Source: Roseomonas nitratireducens
Lineage (GTDB): Bacteria; Pseudomonadota; Alphaproteobacteria; Acetobacterales; Acetobacteraceae
Length of the DNA stretch: 64,000 nt
Direction of reading: 5' to 3'
Assembly (NCBI RefSeq): GCF_017813355.1
Contig: NZ_JAGIYZ010000009.1
Location: 112,842 to 176,841 of the forward strand
Positions 43,947 through 53,211 of the stretch are shown here, one piece after another (position 1 is the stretch's first letter; every line of letters starts with the position of its first letter). Position numbers and translations under genes: made by a program. Under the pieces are notes generated by a model that saw only the letters and a list, made by a program, of their open reading frames with translations, searched no databases and was not told the DNA's origin.

Positions 43947-45095
43947 ATGACCCGGATCGACCGTTACATCTTCCGACAGCTCGCCGTCGCCCTGCTCGCC
44001 GTCACGGTCGGGCTGGCGGCGCTCGTATGGCTGACGCAGTCGCTCCGCTTCATCGAGCTGGTGCTCGACCGGGGCCTCTCGCTGCTCGTCTTCATCAAGC
44101 TGACGAGCCTGATGCTGCCCTCCTTCTTCGCGGTCATCCTGCCGATCACGAGCTTCATCGTGGTGCTGTTCCTGTACGTCCGGCTGGCATCCGACCGCGA
44201 ACTGGTGGTGATGCGCGCCGCCGGGCTGTCGCAATGGGTGCTGGCGCGGCCCGCCGCGCTGCTGGCGCTGATCGCGACCGGCATCTGCGTGTTGCTCAAT
44301 GTCTGGCTCGTGCCCGTCAGCCACACCGCCTTCCGCGAGTGGCAGTTCGAGATCCGCAACCAGCTGGTCGGCGTCCTGCTGCAGGAAGGCGTCTTCTCCC
44401 AGGTCGGCAACGACCTGACGGTCTATGCGCGCTACCGCGACCCGGACGGCACGCTGCGCGGCATCCTGTTGCATGACCAGCGCGAGGATGGCGCGCCGGT
44501 CACGATCCTCGCCGAGCAGGGCCGCATCACGACGACGGCATCCGGCCCGCGTGTGACGCTGCTGAACGGCGTGCGGCAGCAGGTCGAGCAGGCGCCCGCC
44601 AACGCGCCGGCTGGGACGCCGCCGCTGCGGCTCAACCTGCTCTCCTTCACCGAGAACAGCGTCGACCTCGCCCGCGCGACGCGGGGGGAGGAGTCGCGAT
44701 CGCGCGATTCGCGCGAACGCTCCATCGCCGAGCTCCTGAGCCCCGACCCCGCGGAGGGGCTGCGGGACCGCGAGATCCGCCGCTACCGCGCCGAGGCGCA
44801 CCAGCGAATGGCGGGGCCGCTGACCACGCTGTCCTTCGCGCTGGTGGGACTCGCCGTGGCGCTGACCGGGGAGTTCCGCCGCCACGGCGGCGGGCTGCGC
44901 ATCGCGGTGGGCATCGGCATCGTGGTCGCGCTGCTCGCCTTCGGCCTGACGGGCGGCAACCTCGCCGCACGCGACAATGCGTGGATCCCGCTGATCTGGG
45001 TGCAGGCGCTGCTGCCGGGCTTCGTCGCCGCCTGGTGGATCGGCGGCGCGCCGGGCTGGCCGCGCCAGGCGCCGCCCATGCCGGCCGCGCCATGA
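43947..45095 (+). CDS. lptF: LPS export permease LptF
   Basis: This is a 382-residue inner-membrane subunit of the LptB2FG transporter, which extracts LPS from the inner membrane. It begins RIDRYIFRQLAVALLAVTVGLAALVWLTQSL, the conserved first helix. A periplasmic beta-jellyroll is followed by three more helices, the last three starting at MAGPLTTLSFALVGLAVALTG. Six transmembrane helices in total match the family. A GTG 3 nt upstream is also possible. lptG starts within its stop codon (ATGA). Confidence 0.95.
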   Translation: MTRIDRYIFRQLAVALLAVTVGLAALVWLTQSLRFIELVLDRGLSLLVFIKLTSLMLPSFFAVILPITSFIVVLFLYVRLASDRELVVMRAAGLSQWVLARPAALLALIATGICVLLNVWLVPVSHTAFREWQFEIRNQLVGVLLQEGVFSQVGNDLTVYARYRDPDGTLRGILLHDQREDGAPVTILAEQGRITTTASGPRVTLLNGVRQQVEQAPANAPAGTPPLRLNLLSFTENSVDLARATRGEESRSRDSRERSIAELLSPDPAEGLRDREIRRYRAEAHQRMAGPLTTLSFALVGLAVALTGEFRRHGGGLRIAVGIGIVVALLAFGLTGGNLAARDNAWIPLIWVQALLPGFVAAWWIGGAPGWPRQAPPMPAAP

Positions 45096-46216
45096 CCTTC
45101 GCGCGCACCCTCACACTCTATGTCTCGCGCCGCTTCGCGACCATGACGATGGCGATGCTGGCCGCGCTCGCGGGCCTTGTCGCGCTGTTCGACCTGATCG
45201 AATTGCTGCGCCGCGCAGCGACGCGGCAGGATGCGACCTTCGCGCTGGTCACGCAGATCGCGGCCCTCCGCCTGCCCTTCGTCGCGATGCAGATCCTGCC
45301 CTTCGCCATCCTGCTCGGCGGCATCGCGGCCTTCTGGCGGCTGACGCGGTCGTCCGAACTGGTGGTCGCGCGCGCGGCGGGTGTCTCGGCCTGGGGCTTC
45401 CTGACCGGGCCCGTCGTCGTGGCGGTGGTGCTCGGCGGGATCGCGACGACGATGGTCTCGCCGCTGTCGTCGGCGATGTTCGCGCGGGCCGAGCGGCTCG
45501 ACCAGCAATACCTGCGCAACACCGGCGGCATCACGGCGCTGGCCGGCGGCCGGCTCTGGCTGCGCCAGGCGGATGCGGCGCTCGATCCGCGCGGCGTCGC
45601 CATCCTGTCGGGCCGGCCCGTCGCGGTGCGCGACCTGCGGCAGGGGGAAGCCTTCCGCCTGGACGAGGTGACGGTCTGGCGCCTTTCGGCCGAGGACCGC
45701 CCGCTGCAGCGCGTCGAGGCGCCCTTCGCCGTGCTCGAGCCCGGCCGCTGGGTGGTGGCGCAGGCGGTGGCCTTCGGCAATGACCGCCTGCCGGCGCCCA
45801 CGCGGCGACTCGAACTGCCAACGGACCTGACACCGGACCGCATCCAGGAATCCTTCGCAAGCCCGGACACGCTGTCCTTCTGGGCGCTGCCGGACTTCAT
45901 CCAGGTGCTGGAGGCGGCGGGCTTCTCGGCTGTACGGCACAGGCTGCACTTCCACTCGCTGCTCGCTCTGCCGCTGCTCGCCGCGGCGATGGCGTTGCTC
46001 GCGGCCGGCTTTTCCATGCGATCGTCGCGCCGCGGCGGCGTCGGGCAGATGATCGCCGGCGGCGTCGCCGCGGGCTTCGCCCTGTTCGTCATCGACAAGG
46101 TGACGGGCGAATTCGGCGAGGCGGGGACGCTTCCCGTGATATTCGCCGCCTGGGCGCCGGCGGGTTCGGGCTTCCTGCTCGCGACCGCGCTTCTGCTCCA
46201 CCTGGAGGATGGCTGA
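45092..46216 (+). CDS. lptG: LPS export permease LptG
   Basis: This 374-residue protein is partner of LptF in the LptB2FG transporter. It has the expected six helices and a central periplasmic domain. The N-terminus RTLTLYVSRRFATMTMAMLAALAGLVALFDLIELLRRA is characteristic. RLTRSSELVVARAAGVSAWGFL is the cytoplasmic coupling region facing LptB. ATG 45092 overlaps the lptF stop and lptD begins 5 bp after its own stop, so the three genes form one LPS-export unit. Confidence 0.95.
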   Translation: MTFARTLTLYVSRRFATMTMAMLAALAGLVALFDLIELLRRAATRQDATFALVTQIAALRLPFVAMQILPFAILLGGIAAFWRLTRSSELVVARAAGVSAWGFLTGPVVVAVVLGGIATTMVSPLSSAMFARAERLDQQYLRNTGGITALAGGRLWLRQADAALDPRGVAILSGRPVAVRDLRQGEAFRLDEVTVWRLSAEDRPLQRVEAPFAVLEPGRWVVAQAVAFGNDRLPAPTRRLELPTDLTPDRIQESFASPDTLSFWALPDFIQVLEAAGFSAVRHRLHFHSLLALPLLAAAMALLAAGFSMRSSRRGGVGQMIAGGVAAGFALFVIDKVTGEFGEAGTLPVIFAAWAPAGSGFLLATALLLHLEDG

Positions 46217-46221
46217 CCGGC

Positions 46222-48489
46222 ATGCGCCACGTGACCGCCACCGCCGGCCTGCTGCCCCTGCTCCTCCTGTTCGGGGCGAGCGGCGCGCATGCCCAGGCCA
46301 CCGCGCAGCCGCCCATCGCCGCGCCGGCCGCGATCGCGCCCGTCATGCCCGGCCAGGGCGCCCCCGCCGCCCAGCCGCCCGGCGCCGCCCCGCCAAGCGA
46401 GAACGACCCCGTCACCTTCACGGCGGAGGAGGTGGAGTACGACCAGAATCGCGCCCTCGTCGTCGCGCGCGGCAGGGTCGAGGCCTGGCAGGGCAACCGC
46501 GTGCTGCGCGCCGACGAATTCACCTACGACCGCAACACCGGCGTTGCCACCGCGCGCGGCAACGTCCAGCTGATCGAGGCGGACGGCCAGGTCGTCTTCG
46601 CCGACAGCGTCGTGCTGCAGAACCAGTTCCGCGACGGCGTGATCGAGGGGCTGCGCGGCCTGCTCGCGCAGAACGGTCGCGTCGCCGCGGCCGGCGCGCG
46701 GCGCACGGACGGCAATTTCTTCGACCTCTCGCGCGTCGTCTATTCCTCCTGCGACCCTTGCGAGCGCGACCCGCTCGCACCGCCCATCTGGCAGCTGCGC
46801 GCGCGCACCGCGACGCTGGACAACGAGGCGCGCCAGGCGCGCTACCGCGACGCGGTGGTGGAATTCGGCGGCGTGCCGATGTTCTGGACGCCGTACCTCC
46901 AGCACCCTGCCGGCTCGGTGCCGCGCCAGTCGGGCTTCCTCAGCCCGACCTTCGGGGTCACCGACTTCCTCGGCGGCTTCATTGAGGTGCCCTACTACTG
47001 GGCGATCGACGAGAGCCAGGAACTTGTGCTGCGCCCGCAATTCGCGACCAGCGCGGCGCCCAATATCGGCCTCGAATACCGCCGCCGCTTCAACTTCGGC
47101 GAGATCGAGGCCGAGGGCTCCGTCGGCTACCTCGACGGCACTTCCAGCACGCCCGAGGGATGGGCCGGGCATATCTTCTCCCGCGGCCGCTTTGCCATCG
47201 ACGACACCTGGCGCGCGGGCTTCAGCCTCAACCGCGCCTCCTCCGAGGAGTATCTTCGCGTCTACCGCTATGGCGCGCGGCGGCTGCTCGACAGCAACGT
47301 CTTCACCGAAGGCTTCTGGGGGGCTGACAGCTACGCGCGGATCGACGCGCGCGCCTTCCAGGGCCTGCGGTCGACCGACGACAACAGCCTCATCCCCGTC
47401 GTCGGACCGAACATCTACTGGGACTGGCGCGCGCCGGTCGATTCGCTCGGCGGCACCTTCACCGCCGACACCTGGAACTTCGCGACCTTCCGCGATCGCG
47501 GCACGGACACGCAGCGCGCCGCTATCCGCCTGGGCTACGCCCTGCCGGCGACGGACCGGATGGGCGGGCTGTGGACGCTGCGCGCCCAGTCGGACCTCGT
47601 CGCCTACAACTACACCGACCTCAACGACGCGCCGAACTTCGCCACGGGGCGCGACGCCGGCCAGGCGACGGTGGCGAATGTCCGGGCGGGGCTCGACTGG
47701 CGCATGCCCTTCATCCGCCGCGCCGGCGCATACGGCCACCAGGTCATCGAGCCACGCGTGCAGATGGTGACCGGCCCCGTGACCGGGCGGCAATCGGACA
47801 TCCCGAACGAGGACAGCATCGATTTCGAGTTCACCGACGCGAATCTCTTCTCGCTCAACCGTTTCAACGGACGGGACAGGCAGGAAGGCGGCACGCGCAT
47901 CGACTACGCGCTGCGCGGCGCCTGGCATTTCCCGAATGGCGGGCTGCTCGAGGGGCTCGCCGGCGCGTCCTACCGCATGCAGCGCGACGGCGGGCCCTTC
48001 TACGCCGGCAGCGGGCTCGAGAACCGGGCGTCGGACTGGGTCGGCCGGGCGCGTCTCGCGCCCACGCCATGGCTCGAATTCATGGGCCGCGGGCGTTTCG
48101 ACCAGCAGGGCGGGGATCCGCGCTTCCTCGACCTCTCCGCCTCGGTGAGCCTGTCCTCCCGCACGACGCTGACCGCGGGCTACCTCTACACGCCGGCCGT
48201 CCCCTACCTGACGCCGGTGCGCAACCGCGACGAGGTCGCACTCGGCGTCACGCAGCAATTCGGCAATTGGCGCTTCTCCGCCTTCGGGCGCTACGATCTC
48301 GAACAGGAACGGCCGGTCGTCATCAGCGCCTCGGCCGCCTACGAGGATGAATGCTTCCTGTTCGAGGCGCGCTTCCTCAAGCGCTTCGCCGAGATCGCGG
48401 GGACCAGCGACCTGTATCCCGCCAGCACGATCCTGCTGTTCCGGATCGGCCTCAAGACCGTGGGCGATGTCGGCTTCCGCGCCATCTGA
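46222..48489 (+). CDS. lptD: LPS-assembly outer-membrane protein LptD
   Basis: This 755-residue beta-barrel places LPS in the outer leaflet of the outer membrane. The signal peptide ends near ASGAHAQA. The OstA-like N-terminal domain begins FTAEEVEYDQNRALVVARGRVEAWQGN. The barrel is rich in aromatic and acidic strands, for example LVLRPQFATSAAPNIGLEYRRRFNFGE. Cysteines in SSCDPCERD and in DECFLFEARF near the end could supply the interdomain disulfides known for LptD. Folding would need BamB and SurA, both encoded here. Confidence 0.96.
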   Translation: MRHVTATAGLLPLLLLFGASGAHAQATAQPPIAAPAAIAPVMPGQGAPAAQPPGAAPPSENDPVTFTAEEVEYDQNRALVVARGRVEAWQGNRVLRADEFTYDRNTGVATARGNVQLIEADGQVVFADSVVLQNQFRDGVIEGLRGLLAQNGRVAAAGARRTDGNFFDLSRVVYSSCDPCERDPLAPPIWQLRARTATLDNEARQARYRDAVVEFGGVPMFWTPYLQHPAGSVPRQSGFLSPTFGVTDFLGGFIEVPYYWAIDESQELVLRPQFATSAAPNIGLEYRRRFNFGEIEAEGSVGYLDGTSSTPEGWAGHIFSRGRFAIDDTWRAGFSLNRASSEEYLRVYRYGARRLLDSNVFTEGFWGADSYARIDARAFQGLRSTDDNSLIPVVGPNIYWDWRAPVDSLGGTFTADTWNFATFRDRGTDTQRAAIRLGYALPATDRMGGLWTLRAQSDLVAYNYTDLNDAPNFATGRDAGQATVANVRAGLDWRMPFIRRAGAYGHQVIEPRVQMVTGPVTGRQSDIPNEDSIDFEFTDANLFSLNRFNGRDRQEGGTRIDYALRGAWHFPNGGLLEGLAGASYRMQRDGGPFYAGSGLENRASDWVGRARLAPTPWLEFMGRGRFDQQGGDPRFLDLSASVSLSSRTTLTAGYLYTPAVPYLTPVRNRDEVALGVTQQFGNWRFSAFGRYDLEQERPVVISASAAYEDECFLFEARFLKRFAEIAGTSDLYPASTILLFRIGLKTVGDVGFRAI

Positions 48490-48535
48490 CGGCGGACTGG
48501 CACCGGCCGCGCCCAGAGCCTAGAAAAGGGCCGCC

Positions 48536-49888
48536 ATGACCGATACGACGCCGCGCCGCGCCCGCCCCTTCCGCCGCCTCCCGGCGCTCGTCGCCGCGCT
48601 GCTGATCGGCGGCCTTCCCCTGGCGCCCGACGCGGCCGCGCAGGCCGGCCGCGTGAACCGCGTCGCCGCCGTGGTGAACGGCGATGTCGTGACGCTGGCT
48701 GAGGTGGAAAGCCGCCGCCGCCTGCTCGCGCTGTCGGCCGGCATGTCGGGCGACGTCGGCGGCCGCGCCAATGACCAGATCCTCCGCCTGCTGGTCGATG
48801 AAAGGCTGCGCACGCAGGAAGTCGCGCGCCGGCGCATCCCCGTCACGGACCAGGACATCGCCACCACGGTCGGCGACATCGAAAACCGCAACGGCCTCCC
48901 GCCGGGCGGGCTGCGCGCCAACCTGCAACGCGCCGGCATCGACCCCCGCGTGCTCTATGACCAGATCCGCGCGCAGGTCGGCTGGAACCGGCTGCTGCGC
49001 GCCCAGCTCGGCGCCCAGGCGAATATCGGCGACGCCGAGGTGAACGAGGTACTCGCCGCCGCCCGCGCGCGCCAGGGCCAGCCGGAATTCCTCGTCTCCG
49101 AGATCTTCCTGCCGGTGAGCAACCCCGGTCAGGATGGGGAGGTCCGGCGCTTCACGGACGAGATCATCTCCCGCCTGCGCCAGGGCGCGCCGTTCCCGAT
49201 GGTCGCGACGCAGTTCAGCCAGGCGCAGACGGCGCTGCTCGGCGGCGACCTCGGCTGGGTCGAGGCCGGCCGCCTCGACCCTGAAGTCGCCGCCGTGGTG
49301 CGCCAGATGCCCGAGGGTGCGGTCTCCAACCCGATTCGCGTCGCGGGCGGCTTCGTCATCGTGACGCTGCGCCAGAAGCGCATCGCCGGCCGCGACATGG
49401 CGACGATGCTGACCATGCGCCAGGCCTTCCTGCCCTTCGAGGGCGCGCTGAACCCTGCCGCCCCCACGGCGCAGCAGATCCGGCAGGTGGAGCGCGCGCA
49501 GCAGATCTCCGAAACCGGGCGCGGCTGCGACGCGGTGGAGGCGGCCGCGCGCGGCGGCCCCCGCCCGGCCGATCCGGGCCAGATCCGGCTCGAGACCGTC
49601 ACGCCGCCGGAACTGCGCGACCTGCTCACCAACCTGCCGATCGGCCGCCCGTCCCAGCCCATCATCACCCCGGACGGCGTGATGATCATGGCCGTCTGCG
49701 CGCGGGAGACCCGGAACATGGCCGAGGTCACGCCCGAGCAGGCGCGCGAGCGGCTGCTGCGCGAGCGCGTCGAGCTGATCTCCCGCCAGGTGCTTCGCGA
49801 CCTGCAGCGGCGCGCGCAGATCGAGATCCGCACCGGCACCGATGCGCCGGCGCCGGCCGCCGGGCAGACGCCGCCGCGCCGCGGCTGA
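48536..49888 (+). CDS. surA: Periplasmic chaperone/PPIase SurA
   Basis: This is a 450-residue periplasmic chaperone for outer-membrane proteins. After a signal peptide (LPALVAALLIGGLPLAPDAAAQ) comes the SurA N domain (NRVAAVVNGDVVTLAEVESRRRL). Parvulin-type segments are PEFLVSEIFLPVSNPGQDGEV, GAPFPMVATQFSQAQTALLGGDLGWVEAGRL and GFVIVTLRQKR. It lies 46 bp after lptD and 1 bp before rsmA, the usual cluster but without pdxA between. Confidence 0.95.
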   Translation: MTDTTPRRARPFRRLPALVAALLIGGLPLAPDAAAQAGRVNRVAAVVNGDVVTLAEVESRRRLLALSAGMSGDVGGRANDQILRLLVDERLRTQEVARRRIPVTDQDIATTVGDIENRNGLPPGGLRANLQRAGIDPRVLYDQIRAQVGWNRLLRAQLGAQANIGDAEVNEVLAAARARQGQPEFLVSEIFLPVSNPGQDGEVRRFTDEIISRLRQGAPFPMVATQFSQAQTALLGGDLGWVEAGRLDPEVAAVVRQMPEGAVSNPIRVAGGFVIVTLRQKRIAGRDMATMLTMRQAFLPFEGALNPAAPTAQQIRQVERAQQISETGRGCDAVEAAARGGPRPADPGQIRLETVTPPELRDLLTNLPIGRPSQPIITPDGVMIMAVCARETRNMAEVTPEQARERLLRERVELISRQVLRDLQRRAQIEIRTGTDAPAPAAGQTPPRRG

Positions 49889-49889
49889 G

Positions 49890-50735
49890 GTGACCACGCC
49901 CGACCTGCCGAGCCTGCGCGAGACCGTCGCGCGGCACGGCCTCGATGCGCGCAAGTCGCTTGGCCAGCATTTCCTGCTCGACCCCGCCGTCTGCGCGCGC
50001 ATCGCGGCACTCGCCGGCGACCTGTCCGGGCGGCATGTGCTGGAAGTGGGCCCGGGCCCGGGGGGGCTGACCCGCGCGCTGCTCGCGACACCGGCGGCGG
50101 AGGTGGTGGCGCTCGAACTCGACCGCCGCGCGGTCGCGGCGCTGGCCGAGCTCGCGGCCGCGCATCCCGGCCGGCTTCGCGTCATCGAGGGCGATGCGCT
50201 GAAGGCGGACCCGGCCGCGCTGCTGCCCGCGCCGCGCCGGATCGTCGCCAACCTGCCCTACAACGTCGCCTCCCCGCTGCTGGTCGGCTGGCTGCGCGGC
50301 GCCGCGGCGCTGGAAGGCATGGCGCTGATGTTCCAGCAGGAAGTCGCCGAGCGCATCTGCGCCGCGCCGGATACCGAGGCCTATGGGCGGCTGTCCGTCC
50401 TCGCCCAATGGCGCTGCCGCTGCACCATGCTGCTGCGCCTGCCGCCCGGCGCCTTCAGCCCGCCGCCCAAGGTGTGGTCGGCCGTGGTCGGCTTCACGCC
50501 GCATGCGGAGGACCCCGGCCCGGCCCTGTTCGCGGCGATGGAACGCACCACGGCGGCCGCTTTCGGCCAGCGGCGCAAGATGCTGCGCGGAGCGCTGAAG
50601 TCGCTCGGCGATGCCGAGGGGCTGCTGGCCGCCGCGGGCATCGACGGCGCGCGGCGGGCGGAAACTCTGAGCGTCGCGGAATTCGACGCGCTGGCGCGCG
50701 CGGTCCTGGCCCGCGGCGGAAGCGCTAGGGCCTGA
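49890..50735 (+). CDS. rsmA: 16S rRNA dimethyladenosine transferase (KsgA/RsmA)
   Basis: This 281-residue enzyme dimethylates the two adjacent adenosines of the 16S rRNA 3' hairpin. Motifs are ARKSLGQHFLLD, LEVGPGPGGLTRALL (SAM motif I), VIEGDAL and NLPYNVASPLLVGWL (the NLPY catalytic motif). The GTG at 49890 overlaps the 3' neighbourhood of surA and suits the family N-terminus. The last 11 nt overlap the convergent AEC transporter. Confidence 0.96.
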   Translation: MTTPDLPSLRETVARHGLDARKSLGQHFLLDPAVCARIAALAGDLSGRHVLEVGPGPGGLTRALLATPAAEVVALELDRRAVAALAELAAAHPGRLRVIEGDALKADPAALLPAPRRIVANLPYNVASPLLVGWLRGAAALEGMALMFQQEVAERICAAPDTEAYGRLSVLAQWRCRCTMLLRLPPGAFSPPPKVWSAVVGFTPHAEDPGPALFAAMERTTAAAFGQRRKMLRGALKSLGDAEGLLAAAGIDGARRAETLSVAEFDALARAVLARGGSARA

Positions 50736-51648
50736 ACCAGGCCAGCACGCCCGCCAGCGTCACCACCGAGATCACCGTCGAGACGAGCACCGTAGCACCT
50801 GACCGCTCCGCGCCGACCTCGTAGCGACGGGCGAGCATGAAGGCGTTCGCACCGGTCGGCAGCGCCGCGGTCGTGACCGCGACCGCGGTCTCCAGCGGCC
50901 CCAGGCCGAACAGTGCGCACAACCCCCAGACCAGCAGCGGCATGGCGGCCAGCTTGAGCACCACCGCCCAGGCGACCTCCGCCATCGCGCCGCCGAGCCG
51001 GAACGTCGCGAGCGACCCGCCGAGGCAGAACAGCGCCAGCGGCGGGCTCGCCGCGCCGAGCAATTCCAGCACGCGCCGCATCGCATCCGGGACCGGCAGC
51101 GCCAGGCTGCTCCAGACCAGCGCCGCGAGCACCGCCATCACGATCGGGTTGCGCACCACGCCCGCGACCGTCGCGCGCAGGATGCGTCCGACAGGTGCGT
51201 GCGCATTCAGCCCGATCTCCGCGACGATGGTGCCGAGGGAAAGCAGCACCATGGAATGCAGCGCGATCAGCGCAAGCAGCACGGCAAGGCCGGCCTGGCC
51301 ATAGGCCGCGGCGACGAGCGGGATGCCCATCATCACCGTGTTGCCGAAGGTGCAGTTCAGCGCGAGCAGACCGGAATCCGCGAGCGGCAGCCGCAGCCGC
51401 CGCGTGCCGAGCCAGAGCACGAAGCCATAGACGATCAGGGCCGCGACGAAGAACAGGATCGCCGCGAGCCCGCCCCGCGTGCTGCCGGAGGTGCCGCCTG
51501 CGAACAGCAGCGCGGGCGAGGCGATCGAGAAGGTGAAGGCGATCAGCGCGCGGAAGCCGGCCTGGTCCATCCATTTCCACGCCGCCGCCGCCCAGCCCAT
51601 GGCGACGATGACGAAGACCGGCGCGACGATGCCGAGGATGACGCCCAC
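50725..51648 (-). CDS. AEC family (auxin efflux carrier-like) transporter
   Basis: This 307-residue membrane protein has about ten helices in two inverted halves. Family marks are LALNCTFGNTVMMGIPLV, with its conserved asparagines, and ALPTGANAFMLARRYEV in the second crossover. Bacterial members transport malonate, malate or similar acids. GTG 51648 begins 4 nt after the gmk stop, so it may be the third gene of the yicC-gmk operon. Longer in-frame sequence upstream is shadow of gmk. Confidence 0.88.
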   Translation of the reverse strand: MGVILGIVAPVFVIVAMGWAAAAWKWMDQAGFRALIAFTFSIASPALLFAGGTSGSTRGGLAAILFFVAALIVYGFVLWLGTRRLRLPLADSGLLALNCTFGNTVMMGIPLVAAAYGQAGLAVLLALIALHSMVLLSLGTIVAEIGLNAHAPVGRILRATVAGVVRNPIVMAVLAALVWSSLALPVPDAMRRVLELLGAASPPLALFCLGGSLATFRLGGAMAEVAWAVVLKLAAMPLLVWGLCALFGLGPLETAVAVTTAALPTGANAFMLARRYEVGAERSGATVLVSTVISVVTLAGVLAWFRP

Positions 51649-51652
51649 GCGC

Positions 51653-52288
51653 TCAGCCGGCGAGCAGCCCGGCGATGAAGCCGGCCATGCCGGGCTGGCG
51701 GCGCCGTTCCGTCCGCGCCGCATGCAGGATGGCGCGCACCTGCGCGACCGTCGCGGCGAAGTCGCGGTTCACCACCACATGGTCGAACTCGTCCCAGTGG
51801 GTGATCTCCTCCCGCGCCGCGGCCATGCGGCGGGCGATCTCGACCTCGCTGTCCTGGCCACGGCCGCGCAGCCGCTTTTCCAGGTCCGGCAGGGAGGGCG
51901 GGAGGAGGAAGACGCCGACCACGTCCTCGGCCATCGCCGCCTTCATCTGGCGATGGCCCTGCCATTCGATGTCGAACAACACGTCGCGCCCCGCGCCGAG
52001 GGCCGCTTCCACCGGCGCGCGCGGCGTGCCGTAGGCGCGGCCGAGGAAGCGGGCGTGCTCCAGGAACTCGCCCTGCGCCGCCATCGCGTCGAACTGCTCG
52101 GGCGTCCTGAAGAAGTAATGGACGCCCTCCTGCTCCCCCGGGCGCGGCGGGCGCGTGGTGGCGCTGACGGAGAGCGACAGGTCGGGCTCCGTCTCCAGCA
52201 GCGCGCGGGAGACGGAGGTCTTGCCCGCCCCCGGCGCCGCCGCGAGCACGAGGCAGAGCCCGCGCCGCGCGATGCCCTCATTCGACAT
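51653..52288 (-). CDS. gmk: Guanylate kinase
   Basis: This 211-residue enzyme converts GMP and ATP to GDP and ADP. The P-loop APGAGKTSVSRALLE lies near residue 15. SATTRPPRPGEQEGVHYFF holds the GMP-binding residues, and FDIEWQGHRQMK the later core. The start overlaps the yicC stop by 11 nt on the same strand. The yicC-gmk order is widely conserved. Length is normal. Confidence 0.96.
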   Translation of the reverse strand: MSNEGIARRGLCLVLAAAPGAGKTSVSRALLETEPDLSLSVSATTRPPRPGEQEGVHYFFRTPEQFDAMAAQGEFLEHARFLGRAYGTPRAPVEAALGAGRDVLFDIEWQGHRQMKAAMAEDVVGVFLLPPSLPDLEKRLRGRGQDSEVEIARRMAAAREEITHWDEFDHVVVNRDFAATVAQVRAILHAARTERRRQPGMAGFIAGLLAG

Positions 52289-53183
52289 TCGCCGACTGCT
52301 CCTTCAGCCGCTCGATCGCCGCCTTCATCTCGAGCCCGATGCGCGTCAGCGGGATCGAGGAGGATTTGCTGCACAGCGTGTTCGCCTCGCGGACGAATTC
52401 CTGCGTCAGGAAATCGAGCTTGCGGCCGATCGCCTCCCCGCTCGCCAGCAGCCGCCGCGCCTCGGCGATATGGGCGGACAGGCGGTCGAGCTCCTCCCGC
52501 ACGTCGGACTTGGTCGCGAGCATCGCGACCTCCTGCGCGAGCCGTTCCTCCGGCACGCGGCGCTCGCCTTCCAGCAGCGCGGCGAGGCTTTCGCGCAGCC
52601 GGGCCAGGTGCAGCGCCGGCTGGTCGGACGCTTCCTTGGCGGCGAGGTCGCGCAGCGCCACGACCTCATCCAGCAATACGCCGAGAATCTCGGCGAGCTT
52701 CGACCCCTCCGCACGGCGGGATTCGACGAGACCGTCCAGCGCGCGGGCGAAGGCGGCGGCGATGGCGGCGCGCTTGCCTTCTTCCTCCGCCTCGTCCGGT
52801 TCGCGCGCCTCGGCGCGCAGCACGCCGGGCAGCGTCAGCAGCGCCTCGGCGCGCGGGGCCGGCGCGCCGGGGATCCGCGCGGCGAGGTCGAGCGCGATGC
52901 GCAGCGCCTGTTCCAGCGCCTCCGGGTCCGGCGTCAGGCGCGCCGCGCTCCGATCCTCCCGCTTCAGGGTCAGCGTCGCGCTGACATTGCCGCGCTTGAG
53001 CAGCCGCGCGGCGGCTTCCTTCAGCGGCGTCTCCAACGCGTCGAAGCCGTTGGGCAGGCGCAGGCGCACGTCGAGGCCGCGGCCGTTGACGCTGCGCACT
53101 TCCCAGACGAAGGAGGAACCGTCGGCCAGCGTGCCGCCCTCTCGGGCGAAGCCGGTCATGGAGGAGAGGGGGGCGGCGGACAT
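52278..53183 (-). CDS. YicC-family endoribonuclease
   Basis: This is a 301-residue YicC/YloC protein. The N-terminal domain starts SSMTGFAREGG and EVRSVNGRGLDVRLRLP. The C-terminal DUF1732 part has REELDRLSAHIAEARRLL, GRKLDFLTQEFVREANTL and the closing KSSSIPLTRIGLEMKAAIE. Relatives in Escherichia coli act as stress-related endoribonucleases on small RNAs. ATG 53183 or the internal ATG 53159 could be the start. It is coupled to gmk by an 11-nt overlap. Confidence 0.92.
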   Translation of the reverse strand: MSAAPLSSMTGFAREGGTLADGSSFVWEVRSVNGRGLDVRLRLPNGFDALETPLKEAAARLLKRGNVSATLTLKREDRSAARLTPDPEALEQALRIALDLAARIPGAPAPRAEALLTLPGVLRAEAREPDEAEEEGKRAAIAAAFARALDGLVESRRAEGSKLAEILGVLLDEVVALRDLAAKEASDQPALHLARLRESLAALLEGERRVPEERLAQEVAMLATKSDVREELDRLSAHIAEARRLLASGEAIGRKLDFLTQEFVREANTLCSKSSSIPLTRIGLEMKAAIERLKEQSANVE

Positions 53184-53211
53184 GCGCGCTTCTCCCCCGC
53201 GGAGGGTCGGG

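Noticed and set aside
45118..48258. 1046-residue open frame antisense to lptG and lptD
   Set aside because: Low-complexity Arg/Ala/Gly translation, spanning two well-supported genes on the opposite strand.
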